The notes under the pieces are model-generated. The model did no database searches. It was not told the DNA's origin and saw only the letters and a list, made by a program, of their open reading frames with translations. A stretch of DNA of 64,000 bases from Allomuricauda sp. NBRC 101325 (GTDB taxonomy: Bacteria; Bacteroidota; Bacteroidia; Flavobacteriales; Flavobacteriaceae). The stretch is from NCBI RefSeq assembly GCF_030268205.1, contig NZ_BSQF01000002.1, positions 930,001 through 994,000 of the forward strand, read 5' to 3'. The position numbers and the translations under genes were made by a program. Positions 52,799 to 61,885 of the stretch are shown piece by piece. Positions within the stretch are counted from its first letter, which is position 1; each line of letters begins with the position of its first letter.

Positions 52799-55210
52799 CT
52801 AACGAAGCGGCGGGTAGGATTTCGGATCTGATTCGTGCATAATTTCGTACACCTTCTCAAAAATATCCTCCGCATTAGGTTTGGAGAAATAATCCCCATC
52901 CGATGCATAAGCTGGACGGTGCGCTTTAGCGGTCAAAGTTTGAGGTGCACTATCCAAATATTTATAACCTCCTTGGTTTTCAACCACTTCTTGTAGCAGA
53001 TATGCGGAACAGCCTCCAGGAACATCCTCATCGATTACCAAAAGCCTATTGGTTTTTTGAAGACTCTTTACCACATCGTGTTCCAAATCGAAAGGCAACA
53101 AAGATTGCGCATCAATAACTTCCGCATCAATTCCCACTTCTAAAAGATCGTTGGCCACGCTTTCCACAATGCGTAGGGTAGAACCATAAGACAAAAGTGT
53201 GATATCGGTTCCTTCTTTCATGGTCTCCACTTTCCCGATCGGTGTGCAGAATTCCCCCAAGTTGGATGGCATTTTCTCCTTGAGTCGATAACCGTTTAAA
53301 CTTTCAATGATCAAGGCTGGTTCGTCACTTTTCATTAAAGTGTTATAGAAACCTGCAGCCTGGGTCATGTTTCTGGGGGTTAGAATGTACATGCCACGAA
53401 GCAGGTGTACCAATCCTCCCATTGGAGATCCGGAATGCCAGATACCTTCCAAGCGGTGCCCTCTGGTACGCACGATCAATGGTGCTTTCTGTTTTCCTAC
53501 CGTTCTGTACATTAAAGACGCCAAATCGTCACTTAGGGTTTGAATGGCGTAAAGAATATAATCCAAATACTGAATTTCGGCAATGGGACGTAAACCACGC
53601 AATGCCATACCAATTCCTTGGCCAATGATGGAAGTTTCACGAATTCCTGTGTCGGCTATCCGAAGATTTCCGTATTTTTTCTGAAGACCTTCCAAGCCTT
53701 GGTTAACATCTCCGATATTTCCTGTATCCTCTCCAAAAATCAATGCTTCCGGATACGTGCTGAACAATGTATCGAAATTGTCCCGTAAGATAACCCTGCC
53801 ATCCACTTCTTTTGAACCATCGGAATAGGTGGGGGCAATAGCTTTAATATTGATTGCCCTGTTCGGTAACTCACTATATAGGTTGGAGCTGAATTTTGGT
53901 TCGGTTTCAACCATGAAGTTGTTGATCCAACCCTGCAACTGTTGTTTTTCGGGCGAATTTTCTCCCAACAGATAACGAAGCACTTTTCTGGATTTTGATG
54001 CCAAATCCTTTTTTAAGGGTTCCTCAATGGCAATCAAATCGTTTTTTACCTTTAAAATAAATGCACGATTCGGACTTTTGGCGGCAACATTGTCCAAAAG
54101 TTGCACCAAATGCTTTTTGGCATCCAAATGGGGTTGTAGGAACTCGGACCATGCCTCTTTTTTGGCGGCGCGAATCTTTTGTTTGATTTCACGCTCCATT
54201 TTTTTGAGCTCATCTTCGGTACTGATACCGTTTTCAATAATCCACTCCCTGAACATTTTGTTGCAATCGTGCTCTTTTTCCCATTCCAATCGTTCCGCAG
54301 ATTTGTAACGTTCATGGGAACCTGAGGTTGAGTGTCCCTGAGGCTGCGTAAGCTCTGTCACATGAATGATAACTGGAACATGACCTTCACGGGCAATGTC
54401 CGAAGCATTTTCAAACGTATGTATAAGGGCCGTGTAGTCCCAACCTTTTACCTTTAAGATTTCGAAGCCTTTATTGTCCTCATCGCGTTGCAGTCCACTC
54501 AAGGCTTCCGAAATATCACCTTTGGTGGTGTGGTATTCTGATGGTACCGAAATTCCGTATTCGTCATCCCAAATGCAGATGACCATGGGAATCTGCATTA
54601 CCCCAGCTGCATTGATGGCCTCAAAAAAGTGACCTTCGCTGGTACTTGCATTCCCAATAGTTCCCCAAGCCACTTCATTTCCATTTTTGGAGAAGTTGGT
54701 TTGGTCAATGCCCTCTACATTTCTATAAATTTTTGATGCTTGTGCCAATCCCACCAAACGTGGCATTTGCCCTGCGGTACATGAAATATCGGCACTACTG
54801 TTTTTTTGTTCGGTCAAATTTTTCCAAGAACCATCTTCATTCACACTGTGCGTAACAAAATGCCCGCCCATTTGACGGCCTGCACTCATCGGTTCTTTTT
54901 CTAAATCTGTTGTGGCATATAATCCGTGGAAGAATTCTTTGGGGCTTAGATAATCCAAAGCCATCATAAAGGTTTGGTCACGGTAGTATCCGCTTCTAAA
55001 GTCCCCATTTTGAAAAGCACGGGCCATGGCCAATTGCGGCAACTCTTTTCCATCCCCAAAAATCCCAAATTTGGCCTTTCCGGAAAGCACTTCCCGTCTT
55101 CCCATTAAGCTACATTCCCTACTGGTTACGGCAACCTTGTAATCTTCAATTATTTGCGATTTAAAATCATCAAAAGAAATGTCGTTACTCGTACTTGGGT
55201 TAGGTTTCAT
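52799..55210 (-). CDS. 2-oxo acid dehydrogenase E1, fused alpha-beta
   Basis: An 803-residue fusion of the E1 alpha (residues 1-400) and beta (about 450-803) chains of a branched-chain or pyruvate-type 2-oxo acid dehydrogenase. The alpha part has GDGKELPQLAMARAFQNGD, SAGRQMGGHFV and the TPP region WGTIGNASTSEGHFFEAI. The beta part has LIFGEDTGNIGDVNQGLEGL and ESLNGYRLKEKMP. In the TPP motif the canonical GDG...NN is replaced by G-N187-A and D215-D216: the magnesium ligands Asp and Asn appear swapped. Fused E1 chains are common in Bacteroidetes. No E2 or E3 gene is nearby. The promoter at 55230-55260 is the best in the window. Confidence 0.88.
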   Translation of the reverse strand: MKPNPSTSNDISFDDFKSQIIEDYKVAVTSRECSLMGRREVLSGKAKFGIFGDGKELPQLAMARAFQNGDFRSGYYRDQTFMMALDYLSPKEFFHGLYATTDLEKEPMSAGRQMGGHFVTHSVNEDGSWKNLTEQKNSSADISCTAGQMPRLVGLAQASKIYRNVEGIDQTNFSKNGNEVAWGTIGNASTSEGHFFEAINAAGVMQIPMVICIWDDEYGISVPSEYHTTKGDISEALSGLQRDEDNKGFEILKVKGWDYTALIHTFENASDIAREGHVPVIIHVTELTQPQGHSTSGSHERYKSAERLEWEKEHDCNKMFREWIIENGISTEDELKKMEREIKQKIRAAKKEAWSEFLQPHLDAKKHLVQLLDNVAAKSPNRAFILKVKNDLIAIEEPLKKDLASKSRKVLRYLLGENSPEKQQLQGWINNFMVETEPKFSSNLYSELPNRAINIKAIAPTYSDGSKEVDGRVILRDNFDTLFSTYPEALIFGEDTGNIGDVNQGLEGLQKKYGNLRIADTGIRETSIIGQGIGMALRGLRPIAEIQYLDYILYAIQTLSDDLASLMYRTVGKQKAPLIVRTRGHRLEGIWHSGSPMGGLVHLLRGMYILTPRNMTQAAGFYNTLMKSDEPALIIESLNGYRLKEKMPSNLGEFCTPIGKVETMKEGTDITLLSYGSTLRIVESVANDLLEVGIDAEVIDAQSLLPFDLEHDVVKSLQKTNRLLVIDEDVPGGCSAYLLQEVVENQGGYKYLDSAPQTLTAKAHRPAYASDGDYFSKPNAEDIFEKVYEIMHESDPKSYPPLR

Positions 55211-55229
55211 GAATCGTTCAGGATTTGCG

Positions 55230-55260
55230 CAAAAGTATTAAATTTCCTTCACAAAAGCAA
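55230..55260 (-). promoter_or_regulatory. Promoter of the fused E1 gene
   Basis: On the minus strand TTG (55258-55260) is followed after 20 bases by TACTTTTG (55230-55237). Both match the Bacteroidetes housekeeping consensus TTG/TAnnTTTG with the right spacing. The ATG lies about 14 bases from the predicted start. Confidence 0.62.
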
Positions 55261-55367
55261 TATGGAATTACGCTAAAAAATTAACAAATCATCAATAAAA
55301 TATTATTAATGCTGATAAAAATTCAAAGCTTTTAAATAGAGAAGATGGTTTGTTGTTGATTCAATAA

Positions 55368-58205
55368 TCAGAACCATTTTCGGGTAAATAATCCTATCAA
55401 CGTTCTGGGACTTAGGGTCACAATGAATCTAATACGCTGTCCGTAATCGTCCTGACCGATTTCCCAACCCAAATTGGAATAGACAGGAAAGTAGAGTTCA
55501 AAATAATCGGTTACCAAATTAAGACGTATTCCCGAGTCATAGACAAAACGGGTATCCTCTCCTTTATTTTTGATGAATCCCAAATCTCCATAAGCTTCAA
55601 TCCAACGCCAAATATTGGTACTTGCATTCGTGGTGGCAATCCAGTCGTTCGCAAATGGATTGGCCAATTTGGATTTAAAACCGCCTTCAGCAATAATTAT
55701 CTGTTGACTGTAAAGCCCGGAGCTTTCCGATCGGCCCAAATAATTTAGGTCGAACATATAATCCGTAGGTCGGTCCAAGGCAAAACTAAAAAAGTTGGAG
55801 TCTGTATTGTTCCTCAGAAATTTACCCGCATACAATCGAATGTTCAATTGTCGATTGCTTTGGAACAATTTGCGATACTCCATTTCGAATGCCAATTTGG
55901 TAAAATCGCTAGAATGCTGGGCATCTATAAACCATGAGGAATAGTTGAGGATATTGTTGTCCACATCGGTAAATCGAGCATTCAATACGCCATAATCCGG
56001 GTCCGTATCAATTTGGTCTGCAATATTTTCATCAACGCTTCTGAAAACATTTCGGTACCTGAACATTAAATTCTGTCTACGGTTGGATAAGAGGTCTTCT
56101 GGTCGCCATGAAAAGTTAACGGCAGGGGTAAGGGTCGAAAACCTTGAATTTTCCTGAAAATGGGAGGTAGAGGCCGAAATGGAATAGTTGGTCATGTACA
56201 ACCCTGTTTTTTGGTGGTATTTGCGATACCTGAAACTGGCCTTTCCGACCATGGTATGTTCCAAAAATGAATAGGCAGGTGCTACATCATATAAAAAATT
56301 ACGCTCCAAAAATGTTTTATTGTAAAAACGTAAGCCAGGCGTTACCCCATCATAAAGGTTAAAGTTGACAATCGGAACATAGAAAATCTGATAGTAATAA
56401 GGGTCCTCCGTATCCTTGAAAAATTGAAACTTCAACTTTTTATTACTGGAAAAGAAACCATTTAAAGTTTTCCAGTTGTCCCGCTGATTGAATTCGGGTA
56501 TTTTTTGGTCATAATTCAACACCAAACGTTCTTCGCCCAATCTTGGAATGGTAAATGTTTTGGTGGTATCAATTCCAGTGAACCAATAATGCGAAACAAC
56601 CGTGTCGTTTTGAAGCCCAAAAAGTGATATGGGAACTTTGGTTCCCTGTTTGTTTTTGAGCACAAAAGTGATGGAATCTTCGGTTTTTTGAATTTTCTTG
56701 ATCTTGTAATCAATCTTATCATCAGTTGCAACATATTCGTCAAAAAACCAAGCTACTTCCTTGTCAGCATACTTTTCCAACGTTGCTCTAAAATCGTTAG
56801 CCGTAACCAAAGGCTGTTGTTTGTAATTCTGATAAAAGTCCAGAACCGTGCTGTCCAATTTCTTTTCGCCCAAATAGGCAGATAGATAAGACATACCCAA
56901 TCCGGCTTTATAGCCATTGGCGATTTTCTCATTGAATTTTATCAAAGAATCGTTTGGGGTGGTAAGGGCTTGGTCAATATTCTTACGTGCCGAGAGCATG
57001 CTGAACAACGTATATTGATCATTAAAATCCATTTGGGCAAAATGAAAGTTTTTAAGCAGCCACCAATTTGAGAGTTTTCCTGTAAGTTTTTGATTTGGAT
57101 AAAATTCATCCACATATTTGATCATCAAATAATACCCAATGGCATCGTTTACCCATCGTTCTTTTCTCGGGTCGAGATACAAAGTTTCTTTAATATAACT
57201 CCGAACGGCCGTTTTTAAGAACTTCATTTCAAATTGAAACTGCTCTTCATAGGGTCGGATAAAAGAGGGGAGTTGACTAATGCCGTAGAGTGGTGATTTA
57301 TTGTAATCAAATTCACTTACCAAGAGGTTTCCGTGTGGATAGGCGCCAAGATTTTCATTTAAAAAATCAGCAATTCGACTAATGGAAATTCCTTGGGCAA
57401 TTTCACCATATTTACTTGATTCAATATCTGTGGTTACCGTAAAGGATGTTGTAATATGTTTGGTAAATCTTTTATCATAGGTAATGATGATCTCACAGTT
57501 TTTCCGCTTGTTGCCGATCAATTGTACATGCTGTCCTCCATCATATCTAGAAGTGTTGGACATTCGAAAATTGGAAGCCAATGAAAGCAATTCGGGGTAG
57601 GTAAAATTGATTCGCGTTTCGGAAACTCCGGTATAGAGGTCGTCTAAATTTTTGTTGTCGTACAATTTCCAATCCCCGTCGAACACTGCAGGGGTAAGGT
57701 ACCAGTCCTTTAGGTAATATTCATTTTCAAAGGAATGTCCATAACCAGTGAATTTAGCGGATGGGAGTTTTATGGTGTAGGTCAGGAACAATTGCACAAA
57801 CTCACCGGGTTTTAAGACCTCATTCAAAGTTACTTTGATGATATCCCGATTTTCCACGCGTTCCCACTCAAGACCGGAATAGTTACTGTCCACGATGGTC
57901 ATAATGGTGGTTTTGCCCCGTTCACGATCCTTGGCCAAATGCAGGCTGCGGTTGAACTCTTCGGCAAAGCGTTTGGCTAAAGCCGTATTTTTATTGGAAT
58001 AAGCGTGGTTCCAATCGTTGAAATAAATGGTACTCAATCCTTTGTTCGAATCGTTCACATAAGTGAAGTTTTGTTTGATTCGAATTTGTTTGGTTTCCCC
58101 ATCCAAAGTGGCCACAATGTCATTTTTATGCTGTCCTGACCCTAAATAGGGCAGTACTGCAATAAAAAGCAAAATTAGCCTTCGAATGTTTTGGGGATGA
58201 ATCAA
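55368..58205 (-). CDS. Pseudo-M1 peptidase fused to an outer-membrane beta-barrel
   Basis: A 945-residue protein. A signal peptide (residues 1-24) is followed by an M1-aminopeptidase-like N-terminal beta domain and helical region. At the place where the HExxH and the second zinc glutamate belong, there is KTAVRSYIKETLY and RWVNDAIGYYLMI (W351, N353, D354): no zinc ligand remains. The last 330 residues contain alternating aromatic/hydrophobic strands and the protein ends in RKWF, a terminal Phe as in outer-membrane beta-barrels. A TTG at 58205 is the only plausible start. It is 10 bases after the LOG gene. I infer a surface-exposed non-catalytic protein, perhaps a peptide binder or chaperone. 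Confidence 0.62.
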   Translation of the reverse strand: MIHPQNIRRLILLFIAVLPYLGSGQHKNDIVATLDGETKQIRIKQNFTYVNDSNKGLSTIYFNDWNHAYSNKNTALAKRFAEEFNRSLHLAKDRERGKTTIMTIVDSNYSGLEWERVENRDIIKVTLNEVLKPGEFVQLFLTYTIKLPSAKFTGYGHSFENEYYLKDWYLTPAVFDGDWKLYDNKNLDDLYTGVSETRINFTYPELLSLASNFRMSNTSRYDGGQHVQLIGNKRKNCEIIITYDKRFTKHITTSFTVTTDIESSKYGEIAQGISISRIADFLNENLGAYPHGNLLVSEFDYNKSPLYGISQLPSFIRPYEEQFQFEMKFLKTAVRSYIKETLYLDPRKERWVNDAIGYYLMIKYVDEFYPNQKLTGKLSNWWLLKNFHFAQMDFNDQYTLFSMLSARKNIDQALTTPNDSLIKFNEKIANGYKAGLGMSYLSAYLGEKKLDSTVLDFYQNYKQQPLVTANDFRATLEKYADKEVAWFFDEYVATDDKIDYKIKKIQKTEDSITFVLKNKQGTKVPISLFGLQNDTVVSHYWFTGIDTTKTFTIPRLGEERLVLNYDQKIPEFNQRDNWKTLNGFFSSNKKLKFQFFKDTEDPYYYQIFYVPIVNFNLYDGVTPGLRFYNKTFLERNFLYDVAPAYSFLEHTMVGKASFRYRKYHQKTGLYMTNYSISASTSHFQENSRFSTLTPAVNFSWRPEDLLSNRRQNLMFRYRNVFRSVDENIADQIDTDPDYGVLNARFTDVDNNILNYSSWFIDAQHSSDFTKLAFEMEYRKLFQSNRQLNIRLYAGKFLRNNTDSNFFSFALDRPTDYMFDLNYLGRSESSGLYSQQIIIAEGGFKSKLANPFANDWIATTNASTNIWRWIEAYGDLGFIKNKGEDTRFVYDSGIRLNLVTDYFELYFPVYSNLGWEIGQDDYGQRIRFIVTLSPRTLIGLFTRKWF

Positions 58206-58215
58206 GGGAACAACT

Positions 58216-58908
58216 TTAAAAATTAGGACTTAGCGTTCGACCCTTATAAAAGGCATCAATAATTTCGACCACTTCGTCTTCCGTATCCACCAATTTAATC
58301 AAATCCAAGTCTTTTGGACTAATGTTACCTTCTTCAACCAAAGTATTTTTAACCCAATCCAACAATCCTTTCCAAAATTTGGTGCCTACCAATATAATAG
58401 GGAAGGTGTGTATTTTATGGGTTTGAATCAAGGTTAGGGCCTCAAAAAATTCATCCAGGGTGCCAAAACCACCGGGCATTACCACAAACCCTTGGGAGTA
58501 TTTTACGAACATTACCTTACGAACAAAGAAGTAGTCGAAATCCAAGCTTTTGTCCTCGTCGATATATGGGTTGTCATGTTGTTCAAAAGGCAGTTCAATA
58601 TTTAAACCGACAGAAGTGCCACCCGCTAAATTTGCTCCGCGGTTACCAGCTTCCATGATCCCTGGTCCACCACCTGTAATTACACCGTAACCAGCTTCGG
58701 ATACTTTTCTGGCCACTTTTACGGCCAAATCGTAATAGGGATGTCCTTCACGAACCCTTGCCGAACCAAAAATGGAAACACAGGGGCCAATGGCGCTCAT
58801 TTTCTCAAAACCATTGACAAACTCGCCCATGATTTTAAAAATCGCCCAAGAATCGTTGGTTTTGATTTCATTCCAACCTTTGGAATGTTGTTCATTTCGC
58901 ATTTGCAT
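58216..58908 (-). CDS. LOG-family/TIGR00730 Rossmann-fold protein
   Basis: A 230-residue protein of the lysine-decarboxylase-like LOG family. Signature segments: VSIFGSARVREGHPYYDLA, VITGGGPGIMEAGNRGA and MPGGFGTLDEFFEALT. The PGGxGTxxE motif binds a nucleotide 5'-monophosphate. Members are cytokinin-activating phosphoribohydrolases or nucleosidases (PpnN-like); in bacteria the physiological role is usually nucleotide recycling. Two ATGs are possible (58908 and 58902). It is 11 bases after uvrA and 10 before the barrel gene, so all three form an operon. Confidence 0.87.
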   Translation of the reverse strand: MQMRNEQHSKGWNEIKTNDSWAIFKIMGEFVNGFEKMSAIGPCVSIFGSARVREGHPYYDLAVKVARKVSEAGYGVITGGGPGIMEAGNRGANLAGGTSVGLNIELPFEQHDNPYIDEDKSLDFDYFFVRKVMFVKYSQGFVVMPGGFGTLDEFFEALTLIQTHKIHTFPIILVGTKFWKGLLDWVKNTLVEEGNISPKDLDLIKLVDTEDEVVEIIDAFYKGRTLSPNF

Positions 58909-58919
58909 AATCTAATATT

Positions 58920-61781
58920 TTAAACAGCTTTCGCTATATTTTGTTTGCTGTTGGCCAATTCTTTCTTTAAAAACTTGGCCGTGTAACTCTTTTTGTCCTT
59001 TGCAACCTCTTCTGGTGTTCCTTTGGCCACGACTTTCCCGCCACCGCGACCACCTTCGTAGCCAATATCAATGATATAGTCCACCATTTTGATCACATCC
59101 AAATTGTGTTCGATGACCAAAATGGTATTGCCTTTGTCCACCAATTGGTTCAACACCTCCATGAGCACTCGAATATCTTCAAAATGCAGTCCAGTTGTAG
59201 GTTCGTCGAGGATGTAAAAAGTGTTTCCAGTGTCACGTTTGGATAGCTCCGTAGCGAGCTTTACCCTTTGCGCTTCACCACCGGATAAGGTTGTGGATTG
59301 CTGCCCCAATGATATATAACCCAATCCCACATCTTTTATTGTTTTTAGTTTCCTGTGGATTTTGGGAATATTCTCGAAGAAATCAACCGCTTCATTAATG
59401 GTCATTTCCAAGACATCGGCAATGGATTTGCCCTTGTAGCGAATCTCCAAGGTTTCCCTGTTGAAGCGTTTGCCGTTACAGGTTTCGCATTCCACATATA
59501 CATCGGGCAAAAAGTTCATTTCAATCACTTTAAGTCCACCTCCCTGGCATGTCTCACATCGTCCTCCTGCTACATTGAAGCTAAAACGCCCTGGTTTATA
59601 CCCACGGATGGTCGCCTCAGTGGTTTTGGCGAACAGGGAACGGATTTCACTAAAAACTCCAGTATAGGTAGCCGGGTTGGACCTTGGTGTACGCCCAATC
59701 GGGGATTGATTGATGTCGATTACTTTATCAATATGTTCCAAGCCCGTGATTTTTTTATAGGGCATTGGTTTTTTTACGCCATTAAAATAATGGGCGTTCA
59801 TGATAGGGTAGAGGGTCTCATTGATCAGGGTGGATTTTCCACTTCCTGAAACCCCGGTAACCCCGATCATTTTTCCTAAAGGAAATTCAACCGTTACATT
59901 TTTCAGGTTGTTCCCGGTACAGCCTGAAAGCACAATATTCTTGCCAGTGCCTTCACGTCTTTTATTTGGAACTGGAATTTCCAATTCTCCTGTGATGTAT
60001 TGTGCCGTTAAGGTGTGTTGGTCTATTAAATCCTTTGGTTTACCTTGTGAAATGATTTCACCACCATGCTTGCCTGCTTTCGGACCAATGTCGATAACAT
60101 GGTCGGCCTGTTCAATCATATCGCGGTCGTGCTCTACCACAATAACCGAATTTCCGATATCACGGAGCGCTTCCAAAGAATGAATCAAACGTTCGTTATC
60201 GCGCTGGTGCAATCCAATACTGGGCTCATCCAAAATATAGAGTACCCCAACCAATTGCGAACCGATTTGTGTAGCCAATCGAATACGTTGGGCTTCACCG
60301 CCAGACAAGGATTTGGAACTTCGGTTTAGGGAGAGGTAATCCAATCCTACATCCAACAAAAAGCCAACTCTAGCTTTTATTTCTTTGATAATTTCTTCTG
60401 CAATCTTTTTTTGGTTGCCTTCAAGGGTTTCCTCCAACTGTTGAAAGAAGTTCGCCAGTTCGGCGATATCAAGCTGCGCCAATTCAGCAATGTTCTTGCC
60501 ATCTATTTTAAAATAGAGCGATTCTTTGCGCAAACGGGTGCCTTCGCAGGTTGGACAATTTACTTTGTCCATATAATCCTTGGCCCACCGTTTAATCGAA
60601 GTGGAGTTAGCTTCCTCGTATTGGGTTTTAATGAAGTTGGAAATTCCTTCGTAATCAATTTTATATTGCCTTTTAACGCCCAATGTTTTGGAATTGACTT
60701 CAAAACTTTCGTTGCCACCATTTAAAATGATTTGCAAAGCCTCTGCAGGAATCTTCTCAATCGAATCGGAAAGGTCGAACTCGTAGCGCTGTGCAATCGT
60801 TTCCAATTGTTTAAAGGCCCAAGATTTTTTGTATTCTCCCAAGGGAGCAATTCCACCTGATTTGATGGAAAGTTTCTTATTTGGGATGATTTTATCTTCG
60901 TTTACCTGATAAATATGACCAAGTCCACTGCATTCAGGACACATTCCTTTTGGCGAGTTGAACGAAAAGGTATTCGGTTCAGGTGTAGGATAGGAAATGC
61001 CAGAGGAGGGGCACATCAAATCCCGACTGAAATAGCGAGGTACGGATTCGCCTTCTTCCAAAACCATCAACACATTTTCACCACTGTACATGGCCGTATT
61101 GATGGTCTCACTCAATCTTTTTTGAAAATCTTCGCTATCCCCAACCTTTAAGCGGTCGATTACGATTTCAATATCGTGGGTTTTGTAGCGGTCGACCTTC
61201 ATCCCTTTGGTAATATCGGATATCTCGCCATCAACCCTAACTTTTACAAAACCTTGCTTTGCAATCTGCTCAAAAAGTTCACGATAATGCCCTTTTCTGG
61301 ATTTGATCACAGGCGCCAGCACATTGATTTTTTTGTCCTTGTAGGTTTCAATGATCAAATCTTTGATTTGCTCATCGCTGTAACTTACCATTTTTTCTCC
61401 CGTGTTGTAACTGTAGGCATCGCCAGCTCTTGCAAAAAGAAGACGCAAAAAGTCATACACTTCGGTAATAGTGCCCACAGTGGAGCGCGGAGATTTGGAG
61501 GTGGTTTTTTGTTCAATGGCAATTACTGGGGAGAGTCCATCGATTTTATCCACATCAGGACGCTCCAGTCCACCCAAAAATTGTCTGGCATAGGCCGAAA
61601 AGGTTTCAATGTACCTGCGTTGTCCTTCCGCATAAATGGTATCGAATGCCAAAGAGGATTTTCCACTGCCCGAAAGACCAGTGATCACCACCAGTTTTTC
61701 ACGGGGAATGGTAACGTCTATATTCTTTAGATTATGGACTCTTGCACCCTTAACCTCAATATGTTCTTCGTAATTGATCAT
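58920..61781 (-). CDS. uvrA: UvrABC excinuclease subunit A
   Basis: A 953-residue double ABC ATPase that scans DNA for bulky damage and loads UvrB. The first Walker A is TGLSGSGKSSLAFDTIYAEG near residue 34; the second is TGVSGSGKSTLINETLYP around residue 645. Signature blocks LSGGEAQRIRLATQ and LSGGEAQRVKLATE, and zinc-finger cysteines in MCPECSGLGHI and CETCQGGGLKVIEM/VECETCNGKRF, are all present. Start at 61781. Promoter box at 61799-61806. It heads an operon with the LOG protein and the pseudo-M1 barrel. Confidence 0.96.
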   Translation of the reverse strand: MINYEEHIEVKGARVHNLKNIDVTIPREKLVVITGLSGSGKSSLAFDTIYAEGQRRYIETFSAYARQFLGGLERPDVDKIDGLSPVIAIEQKTTSKSPRSTVGTITEVYDFLRLLFARAGDAYSYNTGEKMVSYSDEQIKDLIIETYKDKKINVLAPVIKSRKGHYRELFEQIAKQGFVKVRVDGEISDITKGMKVDRYKTHDIEIVIDRLKVGDSEDFQKRLSETINTAMYSGENVLMVLEEGESVPRYFSRDLMCPSSGISYPTPEPNTFSFNSPKGMCPECSGLGHIYQVNEDKIIPNKKLSIKSGGIAPLGEYKKSWAFKQLETIAQRYEFDLSDSIEKIPAEALQIILNGGNESFEVNSKTLGVKRQYKIDYEGISNFIKTQYEEANSTSIKRWAKDYMDKVNCPTCEGTRLRKESLYFKIDGKNIAELAQLDIAELANFFQQLEETLEGNQKKIAEEIIKEIKARVGFLLDVGLDYLSLNRSSKSLSGGEAQRIRLATQIGSQLVGVLYILDEPSIGLHQRDNERLIHSLEALRDIGNSVIVVEHDRDMIEQADHVIDIGPKAGKHGGEIISQGKPKDLIDQHTLTAQYITGELEIPVPNKRREGTGKNIVLSGCTGNNLKNVTVEFPLGKMIGVTGVSGSGKSTLINETLYPIMNAHYFNGVKKPMPYKKITGLEHIDKVIDINQSPIGRTPRSNPATYTGVFSEIRSLFAKTTEATIRGYKPGRFSFNVAGGRCETCQGGGLKVIEMNFLPDVYVECETCNGKRFNRETLEIRYKGKSIADVLEMTINEAVDFFENIPKIHRKLKTIKDVGLGYISLGQQSTTLSGGEAQRVKLATELSKRDTGNTFYILDEPTTGLHFEDIRVLMEVLNQLVDKGNTILVIEHNLDVIKMVDYIIDIGYEGGRGGGKVVAKGTPEEVAKDKKSYTAKFLKKELANSKQNIAKAV

Positions 61782-61798
61782 AAAATCATAGCAAACCT

Positions 61799-61806
61799 CA
61801 AAAATA
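61799..61806 (-). promoter_or_regulatory. -7 box of uvrA
   Basis: On the minus strand TATTTTTG matches TAnnTTTG exactly, 17 bases before the ATG. There is no TTG at the expected distance, so the match is only moderately convincing. Confidence 0.43.
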
Positions 61807-61885
61807 GCGATTTGGGATGTAAAAAGGAAGCAGACCCCAGTTTCGTTTTTATTAATGAAAGTGGTGGTAAATATGCAGATTTACT

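Noticed and set aside
55368..58205. An active M1 aminopeptidase
   Set aside because: The HExxH motif and the zinc glutamate are absent, so catalysis of the normal kind is excluded.
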